A stretch of DNA of 64,000 nucleotides from an uncultured bacterium (GTDB lineage: Bacteria; Cyanobacteriota; Vampirovibrionia; Gastranaerophilales; Gastranaerophilaceae), in contig CADCKD010000001.1 of NCBI GenBank assembly GCA_902801985.1, positions 85,459 to 149,458 of the forward strand. Reading direction: 5' to 3'. The position numbers were made by a program, and so were the translations under genes. The notes beneath the pieces are model-generated. The model saw only the letters and a program-made list of their open reading frames with translations. It ran no database searches and was not told the DNA's origin. Positions within the stretch are counted from its first letter, which is position 1, and every line of letters begins with the position of its first letter. Positions 23,865-33,244 of the stretch are shown here, piece after piece.

Positions 23865-25415
23865 TTGGCTCGATTAAAAAAAACTGAACACGATGCAGCG
23901 ATTAGCGCATCAGGTAAACAAGTAGATTCACAGGAATTGAAACAAATAAAAGAACAATTTTCTGATGAACAAAAATATAATTTTACTACTGCTATTAATG
24001 CACTACATCAATTTAGAGATATAACAAAAAATTATAGAAAATCAATTGCTACTTTTGATAAAGAACAATTGATTGGATATTTAAAAAATATTGGAAGTAA
24101 TGAAAATAATTTAAGAAATCTTTCTTGGTATATGTTTTACCGTAGTCAGATTTATAGAAGGATTATTTTGTATAATGCTTGTATGTTTGAACTTAATGCA
24201 AGAAGTATTATTCCTAAATATTCTTTGACTCAAAATAATAATGATAAACAAATTCTTCGAAGTTATTATGATACAGCCGCTATGTTAGATAATATGAGTT
24301 TACCAGTAAATTTTTTAAAAATATTTATTACATGTTTTACTCAAGATGTCTTTTATGGAGTTGCTTATTATAATGATGATGGTTTATATATTATGCCATT
24401 ACCTCCAGAATATTGTAAATTGGTAGGACAATTTACCAATGGGGATTTTGCATATGCTTTTAATATGATGTATTTTTCGGGAGCAAATCAAGATTTATTA
24501 GATTATTGGGGTGAACCTTTTACAACTATGTATAAAGAATATCTTAAAGATACAATCAATAATCGTTGGATGTTAATGCCTGAAAAATATACAGCTTGTT
24601 TTAAACATAATGTAGAAGATTGGATGGTTATAGTTCCACCTTTTAGTGGATTGTTAAATGATATTATTGCATTAGAAGATACTAAAAACGTGCAAGCTAT
24701 AGCAGATGAACAAGATATCTATAAAATGATTTATTTATCAATGGAAACTCTTGGTAAAACTATTGATGATTGGAAAGTTGACCCAGATATTCTTATTGAA
24801 TATTTTGATAGAATGTGTGAAGACGCTATTCCAGATTATACTTCTGCTGCTATAGTACCAGGAAAATTAGATACTATTTCATTTGATGATAATAAAAATG
24901 CTGATATTAATAAAGTTTCTAATGCAACAAAGAATGTGTTAAATAATAGTGGTGGTGCTCAATTATTGAATTCTCAAGCTATTCAGGGAACTACTGGTTT
25001 GTTGGCAGCGATTAAATTAGATACGAAAATGGCTATCTCCTCTCTCCTTCCTCAAGTGCAAGGATGGTTAAATAGATTTCTTGGTTATTATCTTAATGAC
25101 CCTTCTAGAGTTAAATTCTTTGAAGTTTCACATTTTACTAAATCAGATTTGAGAAAAGAGTTATTGGAAAATGCAACTTATTCTTTACCAACTAAATTAG
25201 CTGTTAATGTTTTATCTGGATTTTCAGAACTAGAAACATTAGCATTAAATCATTTTGAGGAAGATATATTGGGACTTGGAGATATACTTACTTCTCCTCT
25301 TCAATCTTCACATACTACAAGTAATGTAGGTGATGAAGATTTAAAGAAAGACCCAGAGGAGCTTACAGATGACGGTGAGAAATCAAGACAGAAACGAGAC
25401 CGTTCAAATGGATAA
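23865..25415 (+). CDS. portal protein
   Basis: 516 residues starting at TTG, with AGGAGGTG seven bases upstream. Position directly after TerL, size, and the central SWYMFYRSQIYRRIILYNACMF-type helix followed by a beta-rich domain fit phage portals. The C-terminus is charged. The portal forms the dodecameric ring for DNA entry and tail attachment. No signature short enough to be decisive is visible, so context carries weight. Confidence 0.82.
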   Translation: MARLKKTEHDAAISASGKQVDSQELKQIKEQFSDEQKYNFTTAINALHQFRDITKNYRKSIATFDKEQLIGYLKNIGSNENNLRNLSWYMFYRSQIYRRIILYNACMFELNARSIIPKYSLTQNNNDKQILRSYYDTAAMLDNMSLPVNFLKIFITCFTQDVFYGVAYYNDDGLYIMPLPPEYCKLVGQFTNGDFAYAFNMMYFSGANQDLLDYWGEPFTTMYKEYLKDTINNRWMLMPEKYTACFKHNVEDWMVIVPPFSGLLNDIIALEDTKNVQAIADEQDIYKMIYLSMETLGKTIDDWKVDPDILIEYFDRMCEDAIPDYTSAAIVPGKLDTISFDDNKNADINKVSNATKNVLNNSGGAQLLNSQAIQGTTGLLAAIKLDTKMAISSLLPQVQGWLNRFLGYYLNDPSRVKFFEVSHFTKSDLRKELLENATYSLPTKLAVNVLSGFSELETLALNHFEEDILGLGDILTSPLQSSHTTSNVGDEDLKKDPEELTDDGEKSRQKRDRSNG

Positions 25416-25428
25416 AAAGGAGAATTAA

Positions 25429-25608
25429 ATGAGTAAGAAAAATTTTATTAAAACATCTGATAAAGAAATTTGGTTATTATTAAAAAAAGAGGGATATACT
25501 GAACTTCCTAAAGAAGGAGATAAATGGGTATTTCTTAATGATAAAGATTTTAAATTTTCTAAACATGACCAGAATAATATGGAATTTACAAATCAGATGT
25601 ATATTTAA
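25429..25608 (+). CDS. small conserved phage head-module protein
   Basis: A 59-residue ORF with AAAAGGAG in front, filling the gap between portal and protease genes. The sequence (MSKKNFIKTSDKE ... LKKEGYTELPKEGDKWVFLND) belongs to a type of very small protein that I recall at this same place in other Bacillota siphophages. Role unknown. The conserved position and good ribosome site make it a real gene. Confidence 0.75.
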   Translation: MSKKNFIKTSDKEIWLLLKKEGYTELPKEGDKWVFLNDKDFKFSKHDQNNMEFTNQMYI

Positions 25609-25632
25609 TATATAGAAAGGATGCGATATCTT

Positions 25633-27399
25633 ATGCCGAACAAGAAGTTGTTTACATTTGATGATTTATATTCTTTCTTCCTTAAACAAAATAAAAATAT
25701 TAATTTCAATTCAAAAGAATCCGATACTGAAATTGTTGTTCAGGTATTGGGTTCTTTATCTTTTGAAAATGAAAATGTATATGAAGGATTAGCTCCTGTA
25801 CATTTACAAGCTTGTCATACAGACCGTAATAGAAATGGTTCTTCTATTTCGACGCAAACAATGAAAAAAGCGTTACCTACTTTTAAAAATAAACCTATTC
25901 TAGCTTATATTCATGAAATTGAAAATGAAAATGGTGAGATGGAAGAAGTGTTTGGATGGCACGCAGTGCATGAAGATGAGAACGGAGATACCGTATACGA
26001 TGAACGAATGGTTGGTATTATTCCTGAATCTAGTTCTCCTACTCTTGAATATGATGACGATAAGAATAAATATTATGTAAATATTGATGGATTCATATAT
26101 GAAGAATATTCACATGCTAAAGATATCTTAGAAAGAATGGGGGAGGCTTCTGTAAGTATTGAAATTAATGTTACTCAGCTTTCATATGATGCTAAAGAAA
26201 AGCTTCTTTTAATTGAAGATTTTTATTTAAACGGTGTCACTATTTTAGGAAAAGACCCCGATGGCAATGATGTAGAAGCAGGAATGGAAGGAAGCAATAT
26301 AAAATTAACAGACTTTAGTAAAGAACATAATAGTATGTTTAGTTTAAATAGTGATTTGTTAGATGCAATTAATAAATTAAATAGTATACTTGCATCTTTC
26401 AATATAGAATCTTTGGAGAAAGGAGGAGAAAGTCAAATGAACAAATTTGAAGAGCTGCTTGCCAAGTATGGTAAAACTGCTGATGACATTGATTTTGATT
26501 ATGAGTCTTTGTCTGATGAAGAATTAGAAATAAAATTTGAAGAGCTGTTTGGAGAAAAGAATGACGAGGATGATGTTACTCCTCCGACTGAAGATAATTC
26601 TGAAAATTTTGAAGATGGTCAGGAAAATGAATCTGAAGATGATAATCAAGATGACGATTCTCAAAATGATGAAGATAATAATCAAGATTATTCTAATGAA
26701 GATGAAAATCAAGAAGATGATACAAATGAAAATAACACAGATGATAAAGCAGAGGAATATAGTATTGAATATTCAGTAAATAAAATGAATTTTAAAACAA
26801 GTTTAAATGATGTTCAATATGCATTAACAACTCTTGTTAATGATACTTATGCTGAATCTGATGGAACTTATTATTCTTGTATTGTTTATGATGATTGTGT
26901 TGTCATGGTTGACTATTGGACAGGAACAGCTTATAGACAAAGTTATAAAGTCCGTAAAGGTGTTTATTCTCTTACGGGGGATAGAGTATCTGTTAGGGCT
27001 GTATATTTGACTGCTGATGAAGAAGCTGAAGTTGATAGAATGAAATCTAATTATTCTTTATATGAAAAAGAATTAGACAATTATCATAATGCAGAAGCAA
27101 AAGTAGAAAAACAAACAATTATTAGCAAACCTGAATTTGCTTTATTAAGCGGTCAATCAGAAGATTATGATAATTTTGTAAATGAAATTAATGATGATAA
27201 ACTCCATCTTAATTATACGATTGAAGATGTTCAAAAGAAATGTGATGAATATCTTCTTGCATACGTGAAAGCTGGAAATCAGATTAATTTTGAAAAAGAT
27301 AATACTACAGAAACTACACAAACGCATATGTTTAGACTTCCTAAACAAAATACCAAGAAGTCTAAAGGGCGTTATGGAAATCTGTTTAGTAAGAAGTAA
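25633..27399 (+). CDS. capsid maturation protease fused to scaffold
   Basis: About 588 residues from ATG 25633 (ATG 25621 is in frame but abuts its AAAGG). Residues 40-230 look like a prohead protease: NKPILAYIHEI, GWHAVHEDENG, VGIIPES, GEASVSIEINV and FYLNGVTILG are in the order seen in phage head proteases. Residues 290-390 are a long Asp/Glu/Asn-rich acidic region typical of scaffolds, followed by an ordered C-terminal domain. An in-frame start with its own ribosome site at 26437 would release the scaffold part alone. It would process scaffold and capsid during prohead maturation. Confidence 0.75.
   Translation: MPNKKLFTFDDLYSFFLKQNKNINFNSKESDTEIVVQVLGSLSFENENVYEGLAPVHLQACHTDRNRNGSSISTQTMKKALPTFKNKPILAYIHEIENENGEMEEVFGWHAVHEDENGDTVYDERMVGIIPESSSPTLEYDDDKNKYYVNIDGFIYEEYSHAKDILERMGEASVSIEINVTQLSYDAKEKLLLIEDFYLNGVTILGKDPDGNDVEAGMEGSNIKLTDFSKEHNSMFSLNSDLLDAINKLNSILASFNIESLEKGGESQMNKFEELLAKYGKTADDIDFDYESLSDEELEIKFEELFGEKNDEDDVTPPTEDNSENFEDGQENESEDDNQDDDSQNDEDNNQDYSNEDENQEDDTNENNTDDKAEEYSIEYSVNKMNFKTSLNDVQYALTTLVNDTYAESDGTYYSCIVYDDCVVMVDYWTGTAYRQSYKVRKGVYSLTGDRVSVRAVYLTADEEAEVDRMKSNYSLYEKELDNYHNAEAKVEKQTIISKPEFALLSGQSEDYDNFVNEINDDKLHLNYTIEDVQKKCDEYLLAYVKAGNQINFEKDNTTETTQTHMFRLPKQNTKKSKGRYGNLFSKK
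26437..27399 (+). CDS. nested in-frame scaffold protein (internal start)
   Basis: An ATG at 26437, in frame with the protease gene, is preceded by AAAGGAGGAG at the right distance, one of the best ribosome sites in the window. It would make a 320-residue protein (MNKFEELLAKYGKTADDIDF ...) holding the acidic scaffold-like region and the C-terminal domain without the protease. This is the arrangement of lambda C/Nu3. The internal initiation is inferred from the ribosome site. Confidence 0.65.
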   Translation: MNKFEELLAKYGKTADDIDFDYESLSDEELEIKFEELFGEKNDEDDVTPPTEDNSENFEDGQENESEDDNQDDDSQNDEDNNQDYSNEDENQEDDTNENNTDDKAEEYSIEYSVNKMNFKTSLNDVQYALTTLVNDTYAESDGTYYSCIVYDDCVVMVDYWTGTAYRQSYKVRKGVYSLTGDRVSVRAVYLTADEEAEVDRMKSNYSLYEKELDNYHNAEAKVEKQTIISKPEFALLSGQSEDYDNFVNEINDDKLHLNYTIEDVQKKCDEYLLAYVKAGNQINFEKDNTTETTQTHMFRLPKQNTKKSKGRYGNLFSKK

Positions 27400-27428
27400 A
27401 TATTAATTTATTTGAAAGGAGAAAAATT

Positions 27429-27905
27429 ATGGCTATTAAATATACCATTCAAAAGTATGGTGTATCATTTCCTACCAAAGTGGCTGCCTCTGCTGGCTCT
27501 CCTCATATTTATAATATCACTTTGACAAATGATACACCTAATGGAAAAATTGTTGGTCGTGGCGCATGGCAAGAACTTGACCGTTATGCTGAGGCTGCTG
27601 CTCCTACATTTGAACTGGAAGTTAAAGGTCAGGCAACTAATGGAAACTGGTATGTAGAAGTTAACAGTGTTGATGCAAATGCTGATGTTCTGTTCATTCA
27701 TATGCCTGTTATTATTGCTGAAAACTTTACACGTAAGTTTGCTGATGAGAAGAATTTCTATCTTCCTGCTGGCACTGTTGCGAAAGCTTATACTCTGATT
27801 CGTGGTGATATCCTTGAATATTCTGAGGAATGCTTTAGTGCTACCCCTACTGTTGGTGCAAAGATTACTGCTTGTGATGCTACAACAGGTAAGTTAACTA
27901 TCTAA
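27429..27905 (+). CDS. capsid decoration/stabilising-type protein
   Basis: A 158-residue beta-rich protein with AAAGGAGAA upstream, placed between the protease-scaffold and the major capsid protein, the usual place of a decoration (gpD-like) protein. The sequence (APTFELEVKGQATNGNWYVEV, VLFIHMPVI) suggests a compact beta fold. Its codons are visibly richer in G and C than those of its neighbours, like the capsid gene, so it should be made in large amounts. Confidence 0.7.
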   Translation: MAIKYTIQKYGVSFPTKVAASAGSPHIYNITLTNDTPNGKIVGRGAWQELDRYAEAAAPTFELEVKGQATNGNWYVEVNSVDANADVLFIHMPVIIAENFTRKFADEKNFYLPAGTVAKAYTLIRGDILEYSEECFSATPTVGAKITACDATTGKLTI

Positions 27906-27930
27906 TTTTAAAGGAAAGGAGGAATGTAAG

Positions 27931-29067
27931 ATGGCTATTATGAAATTTAGTACAACTCATTTGAATAACCTCTTTTCTGGTGGAGAGAATGGTTATGAAT
28001 GGGATTCTGTTAAGAATCTGATGTTTGACCTTAGTGATGGTCTGGACATTTGTGATGAAGAAGGAAATAAAATAAACAAGAAAGAAGCAGAAGCAAAGAT
28101 GCGCAATATCATCTTCTCTGTTCTTGGTCTTGATGCTTCTAAAAATCCTACAAAGAGAGATATTAAGAGAGCTTTCAATCGTCATGGTGAAGAATTCTTT
28201 GAAGTTATTGAAGAGCTTGTAGATATTAAAGTTAATACTGGTCTTCAGGCGAATGATTTCTTCTATGATTTTGTTGATTATCGTAATATTGCTCTTGGCG
28301 ATTCTAATGAGTTTTATACAGAAGATAAAACTATTCTGGCTGTAAGCAAGGTAGCAGGTCATCATCATGACTTTTCGCTTCAGAGACTTGGTGCTGGTGA
28401 GTCCACAACTATCCCTATGAGCACATATGGCGCAGCTGTTGGTGCAGATATTGCTCGTTATCTTGTAGGTCAGGAAGATTGGGCTAAACTGGTTTCTAAA
28501 CTTGGCGAAGCTTTTACAAAGAAACTTACAGACATGGTTTATGCAGAGGTTATGAATGCTTATCAGCAAATTCCTGTTTCTTCTGCCCAGATTGGTAACT
28601 TCGTTGGTAATGGTACTCTGGTCAAAGCTACTCTTGATACTATTATTGAGAATGTTGGTGGTCTGAATAACTCTGATGTTTATATTCTTGGTACAAAGAC
28701 AGCTCTTAAACAGCTTAATACAATTAGTGATGTTAACTGGAGAGCAGAAATTGACAAGGAAGCTGTTTCTCGTACAGGCAGACTTGGTTGGTATGAGTCT
28801 ACAGACCTTATTGAAATCCCTCAGAGATTTGACAATAATGATGTAACCAGAAGACTGATAAGTGATAAGATTCTGCTTATTATGCCTAAGACTTCTGACA
28901 ATAAGTTCGTTTGGGTTGTTGACCAAGGTGAGACACTTATTGACGAAATCACAGAGCGTGGTGAAGAGCATGGTCGTATTGATGACATTATGAAGTATGA
29001 AATGCAGAGAAGTTTTGGTGTTACAACTAAGATTGGCAGATACTTCGGAGCATGGATTCTTCCGTAA
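27931..29067 (+). CDS. major capsid protein (HK97-fold type)
   Basis: 378 residues, a normal size for HK97-fold capsid proteins, with AAAGGAGGAATG upstream. It follows the protease-scaffold and decoration genes. The N-terminal 110 residues are helical and could be a delta domain or N-arm. The end (EMQRSFGVTTKIGRYFGAWIL) and the middle VYILGTKTALKQL are typical of clostridial phage capsid proteins. Codon use is less AT-biased than in most other genes here, consistent with the highest expression. Confidence 0.88.
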   Translation: MAIMKFSTTHLNNLFSGGENGYEWDSVKNLMFDLSDGLDICDEEGNKINKKEAEAKMRNIIFSVLGLDASKNPTKRDIKRAFNRHGEEFFEVIEELVDIKVNTGLQANDFFYDFVDYRNIALGDSNEFYTEDKTILAVSKVAGHHHDFSLQRLGAGESTTIPMSTYGAAVGADIARYLVGQEDWAKLVSKLGEAFTKKLTDMVYAEVMNAYQQIPVSSAQIGNFVGNGTLVKATLDTIIENVGGLNNSDVYILGTKTALKQLNTISDVNWRAEIDKEAVSRTGRLGWYESTDLIEIPQRFDNNDVTRRLISDKILLIMPKTSDNKFVWVVDQGETLIDEITERGEEHGRIDDIMKYEMQRSFGVTTKIGRYFGAWILP

Positions 29068-29097
29068 TTAAAATATTGATTAAAAGGAGAAAATAAA

Positions 29098-29712
29098 ATG
29101 GCAGTAAAGAAAACAAATACAACTACTCACAAGAATGCTTTTGTTAAAGAAGCTGAGTCTGTTGTAGAAAATACAAAACCTGAAACAGTTGAAACTGTAA
29201 AAGCAGAAGAAGTTGTTCCTATTGAGACTTCAAAAAAATCGGTTAAGAAATTTAATCCAGATGACATGATTTTATGTCAATCTATTTGTGTAGGTCAGAC
29301 ATTTGTAAAAGGTTTTAAAAGTGGAACAATTTATACTTTTGAAGCATTGGGGGCTGAAGAATATATTGAATATAGAGATTTAGTTGCGGCTGTTCGTTCT
29401 AAAGATAATATCATTTTTAAACCATTTATTATTGTTTTAGATGAAGATTTTATCAATGAACAAAAAACACTTAAATCTTTTTATGAGAATATGTATACTC
29501 CAGAAGATTTTGAAGAGTTCTTCAAATTAAGACCCAACCAAATGGTAGAAGCTCTTAACAATATGCCAATTGGTTTTAGAGAAACTATTAAGAGTATGGC
29601 TGTTGGCAAGATTCAAGATGGAGTATTTGATAGTGTAGCAAGAATTAAAGCTCTTGATGATTATTTTGGAACTAAAATGATGCTTTTAACAGAACTGTAT
29701 GGTGAGAATTAA
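29098..29712 (+). CDS. head-module protein, function unknown
   Basis: A 204-residue protein with AAAAGGAGA upstream. Residues 1-55 are disordered-looking and rich in Lys, Thr, Val and Glu. The rest is a mixed helical domain (MYTPEDFEEFFKLRPNQMVEAL). It sits right after the capsid gene, where vertex or connector proteins are common. Not recognised beyond position. Confidence 0.6.
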   Translation: MAVKKTNTTTHKNAFVKEAESVVENTKPETVETVKAEEVVPIETSKKSVKKFNPDDMILCQSICVGQTFVKGFKSGTIYTFEALGAEEYIEYRDLVAAVRSKDNIIFKPFIIVLDEDFINEQKTLKSFYENMYTPEDFEEFFKLRPNQMVEALNNMPIGFRETIKSMAVGKIQDGVFDSVARIKALDDYFGTKMMLLTELYGEN

Positions 29713-29723
29713 GGAGGTAAAAG

Positions 29724-30266
29724 ATGCCTTCTCAAATTTATTTTAAAGAAGTATATTCTTCTTTTTTTTTAAAGATTGAAGGATATGACATCTTTGATAA
29801 GAATATAAGTGATGAATATAGGGAGGCGCTTTTGTGTAGTTGGTTGCATTCTTCTATTGGGAAACCTTATGTTAATAGATTGTTTTCGGCTGTCACTTTA
29901 TCAGACCCTTATCAAGATGAAGACCCCGAAACAGGGGAAATTATAGATATGGATGGTATTATTGAATATGAATTAAAAAATAAAATAAATGAGGACTTTG
30001 GTGATAAGCAATTTATTATTGAAGTCCTTGCTTACGGTATGGCTCTTTGTTGGTTAGAACCAAAAGTTTATAGTTTGACTAATATTGCTCAGTTTTTTGG
30101 AACTAGTGATGAAAAGTTTTACGCACAACAAACTCATCTTTCTGAATTAAGAAATCTTCGAGATGATTTGATTAGTCATCAAAGAAGCTTGATTAGAGAT
30201 AGAGGATATAGCAATAATTCATATATCAATGGTAAATCTGCAAGTTCAAGATTGCGAGGTGACTGA
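29724..30266 (+). CDS. head-tail connector-type protein
   Basis: A 180-residue protein with a perfect AAGGAGGTAA ribosome site. It is mostly helical (EYREALLCSWLHSSIGKPYVNRLF, LKNKINEDFG). Size, helical make-up and position after the capsid gene match adaptor proteins of the gp6/gp15 type that bind the portal. The Ser/Arg-rich C-terminus (SSRLRGD) may be flexible. Assignment by context. Confidence 0.6.
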   Translation: MPSQIYFKEVYSSFFLKIEGYDIFDKNISDEYREALLCSWLHSSIGKPYVNRLFSAVTLSDPYQDEDPETGEIIDMDGIIEYELKNKINEDFGDKQFIIEVLAYGMALCWLEPKVYSLTNIAQFFGTSDEKFYAQQTHLSELRNLRDDLISHQRSLIRDRGYSNNSYINGKSASSRLRGD

Positions 30267-30267
30267 T

Positions 30268-30603
30268 ATGAAATATTTATATGGTCACTTTAGCGATGAA
30301 CAATTCGAGCAATTTAAAAAACAACTACACAGCAAAATTCATTGGTTAATTCTATATAAAGACCCTAAGAAAGAAAAAGAATATCCTAATGTAGATTTTA
30401 ATAAATATTTTATAACTCTTATGCAAGAGATAGACAGTTTAAATGAACTACTCTTCTATCCTCCACAGATTGTAGAAATAACTTGTTTATTGCAGACGGC
30501 ATATAGAGAAACAAAACAAAATCCTTTTAATTATCATAATTATAGAAAGTGTATCCTTGATGCCCATTCGTTAGTAGATAAGATACAAGAGGTAATGGAA
30601 TGA
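30268..30603 (+). CDS. conserved small head-tail module protein
   Basis: 111 residues from ATG 30268, preceded by GAGGTGACTGAT; the frame is open from 30229 but that part overlaps the previous gene. The start MKYLYGHFSDEQFEQFKKQLHSKIHWLLLY-like pattern and KDPKKEKEYPNVDFNKYF belong to a small protein type I recall in many clostridial siphophages between connector genes. Entirely helical. Its exact place in the virion is unknown. Confidence 0.7.
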   Translation: MKYLYGHFSDEQFEQFKKQLHSKIHWLILYKDPKKEKEYPNVDFNKYFITLMQEIDSLNELLFYPPQIVEITCLLQTAYRETKQNPFNYHNYRKCILDAHSLVDKIQEVME

Positions 30604-31817
30604 TTACATTAGATATGTATCAGTCTATGTTAAATGTAAAAGGTAAAAATTTATCACAAGTAAGACAATATAATTCTGCTATGGTGATGAATACTACCTT
30701 TATTGGAGATATAGGATATAAGCGAGTATATATATTAGATAAAAATGAAGGATGGAGATATGAAGATGCAAAATATTCAAAACATGCTACTCCTTCAATT
30801 TTAAAAGATGCTGTTGATTATTATCTTCAGTTTAGACCACGTATTCATTATCCTGTTGGGACATATGTATTTATTCCTAATGATGAAGATTATGAAATTG
30901 GATTTGAAGATTATGAACCAACTGACCCTTTTAAAGATGAGAATTTTGATGTTAATAAATTATGGATGATTGTTGGCAAAAATGATGCTAATGAATTTGT
31001 TAGATATAATATTATTAAATGTAATTGGAATTTTAGATGGATAGCAAGAATAAACGGTGAAAATAAAATTTTTAATATTTGGGGTAGTGTTCGAAATGCT
31101 AACTCATATACAAGTGGTGTCTGGGATGCTGATTACTCTACAGCTTTAGATAATGTTACAAATGCATGGATACCAGATACTTATCTTTTATATGAAGATG
31201 ATTTATATAATTATAATCTTTGTGATAGCAGATATCTTAGACATGAACATAGATTTATGCTTACTCATAACAAGCTTGACCCTAAAGTTTATACTGTTAC
31301 TAAAGTTCAAGATTTAGTTCCACAAGGAATTATAAAATTAACTTTAAAACAAGATGAATTAGATGAAGTTAGGGATAATGTAGATTTAATGCTTTGTAAT
31401 TATTATAACGGTTCTGGAGAAATTGTAACTAAACAAGAATCTCATATAGATGATACTGCAAGAAGTTATTTATGGTCTGCTATTGTGGATGAAGACGGTA
31501 TATTACAAAGAAATCGTACACAAGATAAGGTGTTACATATAGCCAAGATTTCTTATTTTAATGTTGAATTTTTCTTAAAGAATAAATTACAAGATTTAAA
31601 TGCAGAATGGCGTATAGATTATAATGGTGAATCTGATTTATCAGACGAAGAGATTGAGCATTTGTGTAATTTATTGGTTATGCGTCAAATAGATAAAACT
31701 ACAATATCTATTAAACCAGCTAAAACAAATAAGCTAATTGGTGAAAAGTTTATTTTATCCGTTCAAGATTCTAATGGAGACTATGCATCTTCTGTTGAAT
31801 TGGAGGTTCAGAAATGA
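30600..31817 (+). CDS. large head-completion/tail-adaptor protein with Ig-like end
   Basis: A 405-residue protein overlapping the previous gene by 4 bases. The first 330 residues are beta-rich (RIHYPVGTYVFIPNDEDYEIGF, WMIVGKNDANEFVRYNIIKCNW), in the manner of head-closure proteins. The last 75 (ISIKPAKTNKLIGEKFILSVQDSNGDYASSVELEV) form a bacterial Ig-like domain, probably displayed at the neck. It is larger than usual for closure proteins. Function from context. Confidence 0.6.
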   Translation: MITLDMYQSMLNVKGKNLSQVRQYNSAMVMNTTFIGDIGYKRVYILDKNEGWRYEDAKYSKHATPSILKDAVDYYLQFRPRIHYPVGTYVFIPNDEDYEIGFEDYEPTDPFKDENFDVNKLWMIVGKNDANEFVRYNIIKCNWNFRWIARINGENKIFNIWGSVRNANSYTSGVWDADYSTALDNVTNAWIPDTYLLYEDDLYNYNLCDSRYLRHEHRFMLTHNKLDPKVYTVTKVQDLVPQGIIKLTLKQDELDEVRDNVDLMLCNYYNGSGEIVTKQESHIDDTARSYLWSAIVDEDGILQRNRTQDKVLHIAKISYFNVEFFLKNKLQDLNAEWRIDYNGESDLSDEEIEHLCNLLVMRQIDKTTISIKPAKTNKLIGEKFILSVQDSNGDYASSVELEVQK

Positions 31818-32428
31818 AAAGGGATATAAAAGGAATTTCTAGGGATTTAGATGATAGAAGAAACAATGATATAGTATATAAAAAAGATAAACTATTTAAA
31901 ATGTTTAATGAAGACCCAGATTTAAAAGATGTGCTTGGGGTTTTAGAACCTAAACCATTAAATGAATATTTAGATGTAGATAATCCAACTGAAGAAGAAT
32001 TAAAAATACGACAAGAAATAATTGAATATAATGAAAAAATTAAACATGACCAAATTGTGCCTTTTCTTAAATTAAACGGATTGCAAAAAGAAGTATTGAA
32101 TTTTGTTATGTTTGATGTGAGAGATGATGGTGTTGATTATTATAATGACACTATGAAGAAACAATATATTGAAGTTATGTGTGTTGTTCATGAGGATGAT
32201 ATGGAGACAGAATATGGAATTGTAAGAACAGATTTATTAGATTATATAGTCAGAGATTTATTGTGTTGGACAAATGCTTTAGGCTTTCAAGTAGTCCTAG
32301 AAGAAGATAGACCTTACATATTAGATGCTGATTATTATAGTAGACGAATGAGATTTGCGATTAAAACTCCTAACTTAGTTAATAAACATATGGGTAGGAA
32401 TAATAAATATGACAGCTTCAAATTCTAA
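31814..32428 (+). CDS. neck or tail-terminator-type protein
   Basis: A 204-residue protein overlapping the previous gene by 4 bases. The N-terminal 110 residues are charged and helical; the C-terminal half (VMFDVRDDGVDYYNDTMKKQYIEV...MRFAIKTPNLV) alternates in the way of tail terminators. It overlaps the next gene by 20 bases. Position between connectors and the tail tube suggests a neck role. Confidence 0.55.
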   Translation: MKRDIKGISRDLDDRRNNDIVYKKDKLFKMFNEDPDLKDVLGVLEPKPLNEYLDVDNPTEEELKIRQEIIEYNEKIKHDQIVPFLKLNGLQKEVLNFVMFDVRDDGVDYYNDTMKKQYIEVMCVVHEDDMETEYGIVRTDLLDYIVRDLLCWTNALGFQVVLEEDRPYILDADYYSRRMRFAIKTPNLVNKHMGRNNKYDSFKF

Positions 32429-33221
32429 AATAAGTTTATTACAATTATATTTTGGTGACCCATATCAAGTTTCGGATAAAATTACAATATTCCAACCTAC
32501 TATTGGTGGAATACTTGAATATGATAAACAATTTGGAGAATCTGAATTTTGGTCAATGCTTAATGTATTTATTGGGAATACAACTTCTTATCGATTATTA
32601 TTATGGGATATGGGTATTGATTGGAATGAAATTTCAGATTTTCAATTATTCTCTTTGTTAATTAAAACTTTAAAAGTTGAAAATACGGAAATATTATTTG
32701 GGGATTTAGATTTGTCTTTGTTTGATGCTTATATGAAACAAATTCCGAATGAAGAAGAATCTGAAGATAAAGAAGAATTAGAACCTAAACAAGAAATGAT
32801 TCTTTGGAATCCTGAGTTAGACATTGAAATAAATGAAGATATATATAATAACATTGCTCTTTATATAAGAACAATGTTTAATATTTTTCCAAAAATTGAA
32901 AAAGCCAAGGGTAAAACAACTAAAAAATGGATTATAGAAGAAGATAGAATGAATCTTGCAAATGCAAAAAAAGAAGATACAACTTCTACTTTTTTACCAT
33001 TAATTGAATCTTGTTGTTGTCATGCTGGCTTTAAATATAAAAAAAACGAATTAAGAGAAGTAGGTATTTATGAATTTATGAGAAGTGTACAACGTCTTCA
33101 AGTTTATGAATCTACTACTGCTCTGCTTAAAGGAATGTATAGTGGTTTTATTGATACTAAAGGAATTGATAAAGAAGAATTCGATTTTATGAGAGATATA
33201 AAACCAGCAAATAAAAAATAA
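32409..33221 (+). CDS. tail-module protein, function unknown
   Basis: A 270-residue protein overlapping the upstream gene by 20 bases; its ribosome site (TAGGAATAATAAAT) is weak. It is helical, with an acidic linker in the middle (PNEEESEDKEELEPKQE) and a Cys-rich patch (ESCCCHAG) near residue 200. It immediately precedes the tail tube gene. It could be a neck or assembly protein; nothing decisive is visible. Confidence 0.55.
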   Translation: MTASNSKISLLQLYFGDPYQVSDKITIFQPTIGGILEYDKQFGESEFWSMLNVFIGNTTSYRLLLWDMGIDWNEISDFQLFSLLIKTLKVENTEILFGDLDLSLFDAYMKQIPNEEESEDKEELEPKQEMILWNPELDIEINEDIYNNIALYIRTMFNIFPKIEKAKGKTTKKWIIEEDRMNLANAKKEDTTSTFLPLIESCCCHAGFKYKKNELREVGIYEFMRSVQRLQVYESTTALLKGMYSGFIDTKGIDKEEFDFMRDIKPANKK

Positions 33222-33244
33222 TTATTGAAAGGAGAAATACTATC

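Noticed and set aside
27898..28971. 357-codon - strand ORF opposite the capsid gene
   Set aside because: A shadow of the capsid gene's codon pattern; no ribosome site and no recognisable protein.
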